Positions 31,726-41,175 of a stretch of 42,909 nt of DNA are shown in pieces. Position 1 is the stretch's first letter; each line of letters begins with the position of its first letter. Location of the stretch: positions 1 through 42,909 of the forward strand of contig CAZCXU010000009.1 in the NCBI GenBank assembly GCA_964502885.1. Direction: 5' to 3'. The notes beneath the pieces are model-generated. The model searched no databases. It was not told the DNA's origin and was given only the letters and a program-made list of their open reading frames with translations. The position numbers and the translations under genes are program-made. This stretch comes from XYB1-FULL-44-23 sp964502885. GTDB taxonomy: Bacteria > Patescibacteriota > Microgenomatia > CAZETR01 > Amesbacteraceae.

Positions 31726-33732
31726 TTAATAAGCAACTGAAACTTCTTTGTCCGCGTCAAGGATAAGCTCAGGCAGTTTGCGTTTATTAACGGATATTTC
31801 ATAAGGGAAGTTTTTAGTCCCCGCTTGCTTTTGAATCATCAACCGATAGTTGGAATTGTCTGGCTTGTAGCCTGAAGCATACTTCAGGGTGATGGTTTTA
31901 TTGTTTAATGGCGCCAGCGTAAAGAACCCCTCAATTACCGTCTTACCTAAATCGGAGCCTGTGGCCTGACCAGTCTCAAATCCTTTGGCCTCAATCAAGG
32001 TACTGCCCTCGGGCAGGTAAACTCGTAACCAATTTCGGAATATGCCATTCAACTTCAAATTGGTTTTTTTATCGACAAAATATGCCTGGGGATTTTTGTA
32101 AGTCAAAGTAAGCGTATTGGTAACCTTTCCGTCGCCTCCAACTTCCACATCAAAGTCAGCAGAATATGTAACCCAGGTGTTTGTCTTTGCGCCTGCGAAA
32201 TTAGTGTCGACTACCTGGAGATAGTCGCCAGCATAGTCTCGAACACGACCTGCCATATTAAAACTCTCAACCGCCTTTTGCGCTTCTTCATCCAGAAGAT
32301 AGAATTGGACGTGTTTCTCAGCAATCAGATTTAGTCCCATTTTAAACAAATCCCCCATTTTAGCTTTTGGTTGAGCCATAACATTTGATAGTACGGAATA
32401 CATCATTGGGCCGATAAAAGATTTGCGCTGGCCATAATTTTCAGGAGCGGCAATGATGCGACCACTAATTGAATCCCACACTACTGGCCCTTCAACATCT
32501 GCGTATAATTCAAGAGCGTAAAAAACCTGCGGACAATTACAGACAGGGTCTGTGTCCGCCGAAAAATTTCCGTATCCAGGAACCCCAATTTTCCCGATGA
32601 TTTTTAGTATATCAACCAGCACCTGTGTGTTTAAGGTGATGATTCCGTCTACCTTGGGATATTTTGTCGATAGATAGTTGGGATAAAAAGTATCCATGGA
32701 AACCTTGAAATCTGGGGAAAGATTCATATCACGCAGATTCCAATAAGGAACTTTAGGTAAATACTTTAAGATCGGTTGCGGAGCGGTGATCTTTTTTGTA
32801 AATTTTGCATCAAGAGCGTATATGTCATCTGATTCAAGAATTGATATTTTGCCTTTTGATACTTGGATAATGGCAAACGCGGTCATAAATCCGCCCGTAG
32901 GACGAAGTTCCGCATCATTTTGCATGATCACCAGGTATTTGCGGGGAGATTTCATACCAAGCATGTATGGGGCCGATTCCAACAAGGGGCGAGCGTCATT
33001 TGTAAGGGTAGCAGCCTGATCTAAAAGTAATCGCGCGTTTTGGAGCTGCTGCCTCACTGCCACCCCCTGGTATTCTTCCGGATATCTCGCAGGATCAATT
33101 TCGTTCATTTTCGATTTCGCCACTTCCAAGTGTTTACCGATTTCTTGCAATTGAGGGGAGACTTTTTCGAGAGTATTTAATATGAAATTAATTCGATCCT
33201 CGGCTGTTTTTGAACCATCCCCCACCGGAGCAACCCCCTTGAGACCTATAATGTCAGCGTACGGAGCCACAGCCTCGATTGACAAATTTCCGGCAGCCAG
33301 CACTTCGCGACTTGCGGCTATCCCCCGATGTCCGTCTGCCAAGTAATCTTTGGCGTACGGTAGATTGGACGCCCAACTAAATCCATTTAACTGAGACTCA
33401 ACATTATTTAACAATTCGTGTACTTTTGAAATTTGGACCTTTAAACCTCCAATATCCTGATTTCTGAGAAGCACCACAGATTCATCACTGATAGTACGAG
33501 CTTCCTGGAGTGTTGCCACAAGTTTTTCAGCAGGCTTAAATACATAAACATACCCAGCAGCGGCACCTGCTCCAGTTACCAGTAACAAAAAGGCTACAAA
33601 AAAAAGCAGGAATTTGACGATTTTGTTCATTGATTTAGTTTTTTGTTTTAACGATTTACCAGTATCCTCAGAAAGGTCGAATTCGTCAAGACTTTTTACT
33701 AGTGGAGGGCTTTCGGGCAGTTTTTCGGACAT
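31726..33732 (-). CDS. DUF4012-family membrane-anchored extracellular protein
   Basis: The 668-residue protein has a cytoplasmic N-terminus of about 37 residues, one membrane helix (about 38-66), a helical/coiled region (about 68-265) and the DUF4012 domain. The domain hallmark is LVIMQNDAELRPTGGFMTAF (about 268-287), followed by a long alpha/beta region resembling LytR-type folds in layout (KVDGIITLN). The last 150 residues are beta-rich. Its biochemical function is not established; it recurs next to surface-glycan genes in CPR bacteria, Chloroflexi and Actinobacteria. Here it is 10 nt after the phosphoglycosyl transferase gene, which supports a role in glycan assembly or attachment. Confidence 0.85.
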   Translation of the reverse strand: MSEKLPESPPLVKSLDEFDLSEDTGKSLKQKTKSMNKIVKFLLFFVAFLLLVTGAGAAAGYVYVFKPAEKLVATLQEARTISDESVVLLRNQDIGGLKVQISKVHELLNNVESQLNGFSWASNLPYAKDYLADGHRGIAASREVLAAGNLSIEAVAPYADIIGLKGVAPVGDGSKTAEDRINFILNTLEKVSPQLQEIGKHLEVAKSKMNEIDPARYPEEYQGVAVRQQLQNARLLLDQAATLTNDARPLLESAPYMLGMKSPRKYLVIMQNDAELRPTGGFMTAFAIIQVSKGKISILESDDIYALDAKFTKKITAPQPILKYLPKVPYWNLRDMNLSPDFKVSMDTFYPNYLSTKYPKVDGIITLNTQVLVDILKIIGKIGVPGYGNFSADTDPVCNCPQVFYALELYADVEGPVVWDSISGRIIAAPENYGQRKSFIGPMMYSVLSNVMAQPKAKMGDLFKMGLNLIAEKHVQFYLLDEEAQKAVESFNMAGRVRDYAGDYLQVVDTNFAGAKTNTWVTYSADFDVEVGGDGKVTNTLTLTYKNPQAYFVDKKTNLKLNGIFRNWLRVYLPEGSTLIEAKGFETGQATGSDLGKTVIEGFFTLAPLNNKTITLKYASGYKPDNSNYRLMIQKQAGTKNFPYEISVNKRKLPELILDADKEVSVAY

Positions 33733-33742
33733 GTTTGTGATA

Positions 33743-34384
33743 CTAGTACGCTCCCCTTCCTGAGATCATCGCAAAGGGAGTTTTTAGCAGTATTTTGAGA
33801 TCATACCATAAGGAAAGATGCTCAGCGTAATGGGCGTCCATTTCTATTCGTTTATCAAAATTTATTTGACTACGCCCGGAAACCTGCCACTGACCCGTAA
33901 TGCCAGGACGGACTGACAAAGCGAGCTTCACCAGGTGTTTGGTGTGGGGATATTTTTCCTGCTGACTTTCCAGTTCTTCTTCATAATATGGTCGTGGGCC
34001 TATTAAACTCATATCGCCGCGTATTACGTTTATAAATTGAGGGAATTCGTCGATAGAATATTTACGAATGAACCTACCCACTCTCGTGACGCGAGGATCG
34101 TGGTGCAACTTAAAACTATTTCGTTTGAGATCCTCATAAAGTTTTTTGAACTTGGGGTCGGTGCGCAGAAGTACATGCGCATTGGGGATCATGGAGCGAA
34201 ACTTGTAGGCATAAAAAAGCTTTCCATTCTTTCCGACTCTTTTGGGTGTATCTGCAAAGATTGGTCCGTTGGGAGACTCTAGTTTTATGGCGATGGCAGT
34301 GATAACACAGATAGGGAGAAACACAAAACCCAGACATGTAGCCATCAAGATGTCCATCAATCGTTTTAGGGGGGCGTAGTTCAT
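33743..34384 (-). CDS. WbaP/PglC-like phosphoglycosyl transferase (initiating sugar transferase)
   Basis: The 213-residue protein belongs to the small monotopic bacterial sugar transferase family. It has a membrane-dipping N-terminal helix (LKRLMDILMATCLGFVFLP), YKFRSM, a catalytic-type DEFPQ with nearby acidic residues, the signature GDMSLIGPRP, and GITGQWQVSGRS. It moves a sugar-1-phosphate to undecaprenyl phosphate, the first step of glycan assembly. The ATG at 34384 is chosen: it lies 4 nt after the manC stop. The longer open frame upstream is only manC read in another frame. Confidence 0.93.
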   Translation of the reverse strand: MNYAPLKRLMDILMATCLGFVFLPICVITAIAIKLESPNGPIFADTPKRVGKNGKLFYAYKFRSMIPNAHVLLRTDPKFKKLYEDLKRNSFKLHHDPRVTRVGRFIRKYSIDEFPQFINVIRGDMSLIGPRPYYEEELESQQEKYPHTKHLVKLALSVRPGITGQWQVSGRSQINFDKRIEMDAHYAEHLSLWYDLKILLKTPFAMISGRGAY

Positions 34385-34388
34385 AGTG

Positions 34389-35489
34389 CTAAAGATACTC
34401 AATAAGTTCGCTCTCCTTGAGAGCGCTGACAACTTGTTTGACACCCTGAGCCTCATCCTTGGGACAGATAAGAAGAGCATCCGGGGTGTCGATGATAAGC
34501 ATGTCCTCCAGACCGACCGTGGCGATAATTTTCTTGTCGAGGAATAACAAATTATTCTTTGAATTGATGCCAATGTATTTACCCCGACCATGTGGGCCCT
34601 CAATAACATTCCCCAGATTGTCTTTGGGCAAATTGTTATAAACTTCTTTCCAGTCGCCCACATCGGTCCAATGAAAATTGCTCGGTATGCAGATAAATTT
34701 GCGAAGTTTTTCAGACACCGCATAGTCTATAGAAATGCTGGGGGCCATCTGGAAAGCTAGTTGAATGACTTCTTTCTCTTTGGCTGTCCCTATGGCTTCA
34801 TAAATCTTGGGATACATGGCGCTGGTCTTTGGGGAATGTTTGTCCAAAAGTTCTAAATATTGCTTGGCCTTGAATACATAAAGATTTGCGTTCCAATAAT
34901 ACTTACCAGATTTAGTGTATTTTTCCGCCAGACTTAGTTCAGGTTTTTCGACAAATTTCTCACCGAGCAGTTGTTTTCCGTCGCCGTTCCAAGAATGTTC
35001 AGCTTTGATGTGACCCATCCCTGTATGTGGGAAACGAGGTTTTATCCCAATGGTGACCAAGTAGTCGGTCTCAAAAGCTACTTTCGCCGCTTCCTTTATT
35101 TGAGAGACGAATGTATTCATTGGCGAAATCAAGTGATCAGAGGCCATATTGACGATTACAGCCTCAGGATCACGTTTATAGATATACAAGGCTCCCAACC
35201 CATGTGCCATGGCCGTGTCCCGACGCATGGGTTCAGTGATAATGTTCTCCCGAGGTATTGAGGAAGCAGATTCCTGGACATTTTTAAGATACTTCGATGA
35301 GGTGGCAACAAAGATACGATCGTCAGAAGTAATTTTCCGGGCTCGTTCTACTGTGAGAGTGAACAACGATTTGCCCTCAAATAGCTTTGCGAATTGCTTT
35401 GGGTGATCTTCACGTGACTGCGGCCAAAGGCGTGTTCCTCCACCGCCAGCCAGAATTAAGACGTATGTATGTTGTGATACTGACGCCAT
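34389..35489 (-). CDS. manC: Mannose-1-phosphate guanylyltransferase
   Basis: The 366-residue nucleotidyltransferase has LILAGGGGTRLWPQSRED (GTP-binding signature), ENIITEPMRRDTA, VNMASDH, EKFVEKP and FHWTDVGDW. It makes GDP-mannose from mannose-1-phosphate and GTP in the cytoplasm. Only the transferase domain and a short left-handed-helix-like tail are present; the C-terminal isomerase domain of two-function ManC is absent. It overlaps the upstream GT4 by 34 nt. It indicates mannose or a mannose-derived sugar in the surface polymer. Confidence 0.94.
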   Translation of the reverse strand: MASVSQHTYVLILAGGGGTRLWPQSREDHPKQFAKLFEGKSLFTLTVERARKITSDDRIFVATSSKYLKNVQESASSIPRENIITEPMRRDTAMAHGLGALYIYKRDPEAVIVNMASDHLISPMNTFVSQIKEAAKVAFETDYLVTIGIKPRFPHTGMGHIKAEHSWNGDGKQLLGEKFVEKPELSLAEKYTKSGKYYWNANLYVFKAKQYLELLDKHSPKTSAMYPKIYEAIGTAKEKEVIQLAFQMAPSISIDYAVSEKLRKFICIPSNFHWTDVGDWKEVYNNLPKDNLGNVIEGPHGRGKYIGINSKNNLLFLDKKIIATVGLEDMLIIDTPDALLICPKDEAQGVKQVVSALKESELIEYL

Positions 35490-36586
35490 TTCGTAGATGC
35501 TACTTTAACAAATTTTTCCATAAAACGCTCGCGGGAAAATCTTGATGCATTTTTTTGAAGCTGATATCTGTTAAACGTCATCTGACGAAACATATTTATT
35601 GCGGCAATCAGCCCGGACACGCTGGGGTCTTTGGATAAAACGCCGGTCTTTCCGTGCAATACGGTCTCGCCGGCTCCCCCCTTGTCCAGAGCAATGACCG
35701 GAACCCCAAGAGATTGTGATTCTATGGGCACTATTCCGAAATCCTCCTCATGATAAAAAATTACTGCAGAGGCATTGCGATAAAACGCCGCAAGGAGTGA
35801 ATCTGGTACAAAGCCGGCAAAATGAATGTTTGAACCGGCCTTACTCCTCAGTTCGTCAAAAAGGCTGCCGGTTCCTACCACAATAAGATTTTCTGATTTT
35901 AATTTATTGAAGGCAGCAATCACGATATCCGGTCGTTTGTAGGCAACTAGCCGGCCCACATATAAGTAATATTTTTTAAACGGAAGCGCTGGCATTTGGG
36001 CTGATGCCTTCGGTTGGGAAACGGGTGGATACACAACTTCACTATCCTGCAGATAATATTTTTTCAGGCGTTTTTGCACTGTTTTGGAAATCGAAATATA
36101 CGCATCCGGACGTCTCGCCGCTAATAAATCCCAGTTTTTCAGATAAGAAAATATCGGCGATGATAACCATGAAATTAATGCCCCCAAGGAACTGCGATAA
36201 ATGTCCAGGTGACTCCAGAGAAATCTGGTAGGAGTAAGACAGTAGCAAAGATGGAAAACTCCAGGCGGAGTCACGATGCCCTTACTCTCAAAACTGGTAA
36301 CCGATATGACCATTTCATAATTTGAAAAATCAAATGACTCCACAGCGATGGGAGTGAGGAAAGGAATGATTTCATGGCGGGTAGATACAAATGGAATTCG
36401 ATTAATAAAGGAAGTTATTACCTGGGGAAATGCTTTAGCCCATTGAGCGGTATCTGGTGAGTAGACAGAGGTATATAGGGGCGCATTGGGGAAAATTTTA
36501 TGCAGGGCCAGTAATACCCGTTCCGCTCCTCCCCACTTGTTTACGTGGTCGTAGACTATCGCAACTCGTTTAGGTAGATCTGCCAT
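35456..36586 (-). CDS. Glycosyltransferase family 4
   Basis: The 376-residue GT-B enzyme starts with VAIVYDHVNKWGGAERV, the GT4 acceptor loop. It continues with FHLCYCLTPTRFLW, YLYVGRLVAYKRPD (linker and donor site), VVGTGSLFDELR, and EEDFGIVPIESQSLGVPVI, the EX7E motif with both Glu present. The family transfers hexoses, often mannose; with manC next door a mannosyltransferase is plausible but unproved. It overlaps the upstream GT4 by 31 nt and manC by 34 nt. Confidence 0.9.
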   Translation of the reverse strand: MADLPKRVAIVYDHVNKWGGAERVLLALHKIFPNAPLYTSVYSPDTAQWAKAFPQVITSFINRIPFVSTRHEIIPFLTPIAVESFDFSNYEMVISVTSFESKGIVTPPGVFHLCYCLTPTRFLWSHLDIYRSSLGALISWLSSPIFSYLKNWDLLAARRPDAYISISKTVQKRLKKYYLQDSEVVYPPVSQPKASAQMPALPFKKYYLYVGRLVAYKRPDIVIAAFNKLKSENLIVVGTGSLFDELRSKAGSNIHFAGFVPDSLLAAFYRNASAVIFYHEEDFGIVPIESQSLGVPVIALDKGGAGETVLHGKTGVLSKDPSVSGLIAAINMFRQMTFNRYQLQKNASRFSRERFMEKFVKVASTKWRQYHNIHTS

Positions 36587-37662
36587 GTTTGCTTTGACAT
36601 TTTATCCCAGGAATATTTTTTTACGCATGCTGCACCCCGTTTGCGCATCTCGGACTGCAACTTGGAACTAGTTAGTACTTGCTCGATCTTAGACTTTAGA
36701 TCGTGTGCGTTTTTAGGAGAAAAATAAATTGCAGCATCCCCGTATATTTCCGGCAGACATGAAGCGTTGGCGGCGATAACGGGCAGTCCTAAAGACATGG
36801 CTTCCAAACCCGGCAAACCAAACCCCTCCAAGAGTGAAGGAAAGACGAACACAAATGCTTTTGAGTAGACGTGGGCAACCTGGGAATCTGTAAGTTTGCC
36901 TAGGAAAAAAACCTTGTCCTCAAGACCTGCGGATTTGACGATATCTTTCACTCGCTGTGAGAAAACGGAACGCGCACAAATAATTGCCAGCTTTATGTCA
37001 TTGTCTAATAATTTAATTGCTGATATCAGAGTGGCAATGTTTTTATGGGGATAGAGATTTCCTGTGTAGACGATATAAGGCTGCGGAGGCAGATTGACTT
37101 CAAACCTGACTGGCCCCGGCTTGATATCAAGATGCACACCTTCGTATGTTACGGTAATTTTTTTTCCAGGGATATGAAGCTTTGTTGTCAGATAATTTTT
37201 CCAAAAGATTGCAGGGACAATAATATGACCAGCACGCAGTAACGCCATATGAGAAATCAATAGGTAGCCAAGGTATTTCGGCCAATAAAAGAGCGGGGAT
37301 TTTGTGGTGGTATCCTTGCCTCGAGATAAGTGTTTTATCAGATCATGGATGGTCACTACCATCTTTCCTGGCCAAAGCAGCGGAATGCTGAAGTGGGTTA
37401 CATGCAATAGATCAGGGCGGATGCGCAACCAGATAAACATCATCTCAAATTGCGCCATCAGAGAATAAGGATGATACCTGGCCACTATAATCTTAAACCT
37501 TGACAGAACGGGATTTTTCGAGTTTTCCGGAGCCACAATAACCGTGATCAGTAATTCATCAGAACCAGGTAGGTTGGCCAAAAGATTTTCCACATACCTG
37601 CCGATGCCGGTGTGTTGTATGCCATACAAACGAGCGTCAATACATAATGTTTTGTGAGGCAT
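36556..37662 (-). CDS. Glycosyltransferase family 4
   Basis: The 368 residues show a GT4 of the mannosyltransferase B-like type: IDARLYGIQHTGIGRYVENL at the N-terminus, VVTIHDLI, IVYTGNLYPHKNIATLI, FFLGKLTDSQVAHVY, and the complete EX7E motif in PSLLEGFGLPGLEAMSLGLP. Donor and acceptor are unknown; the MtfB-like start and manC in the operon favour GDP-mannose. It lies 3 nt after the GT2 gene. Confidence 0.92.
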   Translation of the reverse strand: MPHKTLCIDARLYGIQHTGIGRYVENLLANLPGSDELLITVIVAPENSKNPVLSRFKIIVARYHPYSLMAQFEMMFIWLRIRPDLLHVTHFSIPLLWPGKMVVTIHDLIKHLSRGKDTTTKSPLFYWPKYLGYLLISHMALLRAGHIIVPAIFWKNYLTTKLHIPGKKITVTYEGVHLDIKPGPVRFEVNLPPQPYIVYTGNLYPHKNIATLISAIKLLDNDIKLAIICARSVFSQRVKDIVKSAGLEDKVFFLGKLTDSQVAHVYSKAFVFVFPSLLEGFGLPGLEAMSLGLPVIAANASCLPEIYGDAAIYFSPKNAHDLKSKIEQVLTSSKLQSEMRKRGAACVKKYSWDKMSKQTWQIYLNELR

Positions 37663-37665
37663 ATG

Positions 37666-38565
37666 CTAGGACAAAACAATTTTCAATATTCGGATTTTTT
37701 TAAGTACCCACATACCCAAATATACAAACTGATTGAAAATAAATGGATAGGAAGAAGCCAGATGCTTATCATAAAAAATTCTCATTGCGCCGACACCAGC
37801 TTTTGCGGAACGAATCTTATTTGATTTGTTTATTTTGTACTTGCCAGTTTTCCACAGACCTGAGGATGATCCCTTGAAATGAGTTATTTTTACCTGAGGC
37901 AAATAATATATTTTCCACCCAAGCTTTTTTATCCGATAACATAAATCCAAATCTTCACCGTTCCAATAGTAATCCTCGTCGAACCATTTTAACTGTTTTC
38001 CCAAAGAGGTGCGTATAAGAGCAAATGCCCCGGTAAGTGAGTCAATTTCGTGGGGAACTTCCGGAATTGCCGAGTGGGAATATGACGAAAATCGCTTGAA
38101 TCCACCAGTAAAAAAGTGCAAGAATGAGTTCCAGGGGTTGGGAAAGTTGCGGTGGCACGAGTAATCCAAGGATCCATCCGGCAGCTCAACACGACAAGTG
38201 ACAGCGCCCACTTTGGAATGTTTTTTCAAAAAATCCAAACAGAACTGAATGGAGTTAGCATAGACTACAGTGTCGGGATTTAAAAGCAGACAATAGGGTG
38301 AGGAGACTTTTCTAAGCGCAACATTGTTTCCGGCTGCAAAACCAAGATTTTTGCCATTTTGAATAAATTCCACCCCAGGAAACATATTCTCAATATGTGT
38401 CTGTGTTCCATCGGAAGATGAGTTATCGACAACCAGTATTCGCCATTTGTCTTTAGAAGACTTAAATTTTAATAGGGAGTTTAAGCAGTCAGTCAATACA
38501 TCCTTAACGTTGTAACTTAGGATGACTATGGTTAATTCCGAATCGGTACTTTTAAGGTTGGCCAT
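37666..38565 (-). CDS. Glycosyltransferase family 2, rhamnosyltransferase-like
   Basis: The 299-residue GT-A enzyme has LTIVILSYNVKDVLTDCL, ILVVDNSSSDGT, NLGFAAGNNVALR, LLNPDTVV (DxD-like), SLTGAFALIRT and WNGEDLDLCYRI. This arrangement is typical of WbbL/rhamnosyltransferase-like proteins. It adds a sugar to a lipid-linked chain in the cytoplasm. A hydrophobic C-terminal stretch (FNQFVYLGMWVLKK) may touch the membrane. It overlaps the upstream GT4 by 14 nt. Confidence 0.9.
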   Translation of the reverse strand: MANLKSTDSELTIVILSYNVKDVLTDCLNSLLKFKSSKDKWRILVVDNSSSDGTQTHIENMFPGVEFIQNGKNLGFAAGNNVALRKVSSPYCLLLNPDTVVYANSIQFCLDFLKKHSKVGAVTCRVELPDGSLDYSCHRNFPNPWNSFLHFFTGGFKRFSSYSHSAIPEVPHEIDSLTGAFALIRTSLGKQLKWFDEDYYWNGEDLDLCYRIKKLGWKIYYLPQVKITHFKGSSSGLWKTGKYKINKSNKIRSAKAGVGAMRIFYDKHLASSYPFIFNQFVYLGMWVLKKIRILKIVLS

Positions 38566-39751
38566 GTGTCATTTCTGAATAAATTGATTCCAGATGGTGA
38601 GTGATGGGACCCCAAGTAAATTTTACCTGAACGAGTTCTTTTGCCTGTCTGGCCAAGCTCTCATAGAGCTTTCTATTGGTAAGAATCTTTATCGCCTTTG
38701 CTGCCATTTCAGCCGGAGTAGAACCCACCATGATTGATTTGCCATCAATAGCGCCATAACCCTCGGCCCCAATTGGGGTGGTCACGACAGGAATCATGGA
38801 CGACATGGCCGCCAGGATTTTCAAACGCGTTCCGCCAGGCCCATATATCGGAGCTACAAGCAATCCGGATTTCCTATACGCGTTCACAACCCCCAAGTTA
38901 TCGTTGTCCTGCAATTCAATAATATCTATGTCCTGTGATTTCAAGGATTTGACGGCGCCAGTAATAAATTGACCTGCGATTGCCAATTTTGCGTCCGGAA
39001 TAGCCTTTTTGATAAGCGGAAAAACCTGAGTGGCGAGAATTTGAGCAGCTTCACTATTCTGTATCCATTTGTAATTGCCCATATAAAGAATTGTTTTGTT
39101 GTAATGAGTCTTGGGTGGAGCATTTTCAAAGTCTTCTCCTATTCCGTTTGGAACTACTTCTGGACGGAGACCAGGGGAAAGTCTTTCCATAATTGATGCA
39201 TCCTCCTGAGAAACAGCCACCAGACGATCTGCGCGACGCCAAAAATGACGCTCCCAGAAGCTGATTTTTGCCACGTCAATCATCAGCAATGGCTTTATCC
39301 ACCAGCGTTTCTCGGTTTCAACATAATGTTGAAAAACCCGTGACATAATCGTCTGCTCAACAAGAACTGTGGGCAAACTGTGTTTGGGCAAATATGGCAT
39401 GACGTAGAATGTTTCAGCATGGATTAGGTCGTAGTTGCCTTCGCGAATCTCCTTGTCCAGAGCTGGGCCTATCTCTTTTGAATAATAAATTGTGACTAAA
39501 AATGGATATAGAGAAAACCCGGTTCGTAAGATATTGGGGAGGGTCCAGGCCTTACCACGCTCAAAAACCAATACTTTTTTGCAATACTTTTTCATGTGTT
39601 CAACCTGAGCATCCGTGTTGTGGCCACGGGTAAAACACACCAGGGTGATATCGTGCTTTCTGGACAACCTCTTGATTAAAGCGTATGACCTAACTCGGCC
39701 GCCATCAGACGGTGGGTATGGCAAATACGGAGTGAGCATTAGTATCCTCAT
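38552..39751 (-). CDS. Glycosyltransferase family 4
   Basis: The 399-residue GT-B protein starts MRILMLTPYLPYPPSDGGRVR, the form seen in exopolysaccharide GT4 enzymes. It continues with DLIHAETFYVMPYL, VVPNGIGEDF, ILYMGNYKWIQNSEA, and GTRLKILAAMSSMIPVV at the donor site, where the EX7E pattern is reduced as in this subgroup. The sugar is unknown. It overlaps the PMT-like gene by 4 nt (ATGA) and the GT2 by 14 nt. Confidence 0.9.
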   Translation of the reverse strand: MRILMLTPYLPYPPSDGGRVRSYALIKRLSRKHDITLVCFTRGHNTDAQVEHMKKYCKKVLVFERGKAWTLPNILRTGFSLYPFLVTIYYSKEIGPALDKEIREGNYDLIHAETFYVMPYLPKHSLPTVLVEQTIMSRVFQHYVETEKRWWIKPLLMIDVAKISFWERHFWRRADRLVAVSQEDASIMERLSPGLRPEVVPNGIGEDFENAPPKTHYNKTILYMGNYKWIQNSEAAQILATQVFPLIKKAIPDAKLAIAGQFITGAVKSLKSQDIDIIELQDNDNLGVVNAYRKSGLLVAPIYGPGGTRLKILAAMSSMIPVVTTPIGAEGYGAIDGKSIMVGSTPAEMAAKAIKILTNRKLYESLARQAKELVQVKFTWGPITHHLESIYSEMTHGQP

Positions 39752-41175
39752 GGAAGAAGCTTTGGTTCTATAAGTTCGACTATTACGAAACTGGGGTTTT
39801 GTTCGATAACGGTGTATTTGGCCATTACTGCACGAGTGGCGTCATCATAATTGACGGAAACAAAATATCTGGCATCAAAACGATCTATCAGATCCTTTAT
39901 TGGAAAAGGGACATAAGCAAAACCTTTGCGATTAGTCTGATAAAGAAATGCGGTGTCTCCGTTGTATGGAGCAATAACTACGGCATCTTTGGGAACGATC
40001 TGATCAACTCGCCTACCGGCATGAACAATCTCCCAATGATTTACCTGATAGTTCCCCCGGATCCGATACCAGGAAAAGGCCAGGGAAAAGGCAATACAGA
40101 CAATGACAAGAATTCGCCTGCCAGCGGTTCGCGCAAAAGTTCGATCCGGCTTAAGAAGATAAGTAGTTCCCACAGCTAGAAGTATTGACACAATCGGGAT
40201 GATGGGGATCTGATAATAATCATGGCGTACGTTCCCCGTCGCAAAAGTAAACAGATACAACAGTGCGGATATCAGCCAAGGAAAAAAGAACCCGGATTCA
40301 ACGGCACCAATTCCCAGCAACAATGTTCCCCAACCTCCCAATATTATTTGGCTTATCCGTTCACCAAATATCCACTGAAAGAACGCTCCCTTGAAACGAA
40401 TATGATCTCCGTTTAAGAGCCAGGCGCTTGCCGGAACCCCCTGGGGGAAACGATATTCCCAGGTCCTCCAGATGAGGAACGGTATGACAAACGATAAATT
40501 CAGAGCCCAAAATAGCTTGGATTTAAAGAATCTTAGTCCCAATTTGCGAAACAAGGTGTATGTGATTGGGAGCAGAAAGAAGATTGCTGCCGGCTTGACC
40601 ATCACCGCAAGACCGCCGAAAAATCCGGAGAGTAATAGAAACTTCTGGCTCATTCCCCTTGCCCAAAGATCAAAAAAGTTAAGTGATGCTAAATAAAGTG
40701 TGACCATCAGGGGGTCGGGAAGGATAACGCGAGAGAAATAGATGTTGTATGGCAACATCAAGAAAAAAAACATTGCCAAAAGCCCAGTATTTAGCGAAGT
40801 ATGACGCTTGGTAATGAAGAAGATAAAAATTGCGGAGAAGAGACTGGCAATAACTGTGGTCATGCGGCCCCAGAACTCCAGCGTCTGAATTGGGAATAAT
40901 TTGACCAGGGCGAAATGAATAAGATTAAATGCGGGAAACTCCACAAAACGGTAGGTTTCTTTGTTTAACAACCCTCTCCCGGATACGTCTGACATGTCGT
41001 CATATTTTGGAAAAAGCAGATTAATCCCCTCTTTGACATAATTTCTGGTTACAGCTGACGTGTCTGCCTGTCTCCAGGAATGCCAATCAGCAACAGGATT
41101 ATCAATCTTGTAAAGACGCACCAAAAATCCGAGTGCGAGTATTGCCAGAAAAACGTACTTGGAGTATTTAATCAT
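39748..41175 (-). CDS. PMT/ArnT-like polyprenyl-phosphate-sugar glycosyltransferase
   Basis: The 475-residue polytopic protein has a first membrane helix, then HSWRQADTSAVTRN, a loop with an Asp in the catalytic position of GT39/GT83 enzymes, and about ten further helices including PYNIYFSRVILPDPLMVTLY. The C-terminal region (about 370-475) is a soluble extracytoplasmic domain (VPKDAVVIAPYNGDTAFL). Such enzymes use polyprenyl-phosphate sugars outside the membrane. It is intact, unlike the related gene at 4776-5592. It overlaps both neighbours by 4 nt. Confidence 0.85.
   Translation of the reverse strand: MIKYSKYVFLAILALGFLVRLYKIDNPVADWHSWRQADTSAVTRNYVKEGINLLFPKYDDMSDVSGRGLLNKETYRFVEFPAFNLIHFALVKLFPIQTLEFWGRMTTVIASLFSAIFIFFITKRHTSLNTGLLAMFFFLMLPYNIYFSRVILPDPLMVTLYLASLNFFDLWARGMSQKFLLLSGFFGGLAVMVKPAAIFFLLPITYTLFRKLGLRFFKSKLFWALNLSFVIPFLIWRTWEYRFPQGVPASAWLLNGDHIRFKGAFFQWIFGERISQIILGGWGTLLLGIGAVESGFFFPWLISALLYLFTFATGNVRHDYYQIPIIPIVSILLAVGTTYLLKPDRTFARTAGRRILVIVCIAFSLAFSWYRIRGNYQVNHWEIVHAGRRVDQIVPKDAVVIAPYNGDTAFLYQTNRKGFAYVPFPIKDLIDRFDARYFVSVNYDDATRAVMAKYTVIEQNPSFVIVELIEPKLLP

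Noticed and set aside
34385..34723. N-terminal 113 codons before the phosphoglycosyl transferase ATG
   Set aside because: They lie inside manC in another frame and match no sugar transferase; the ATG at 34384 gives a normal small enzyme.
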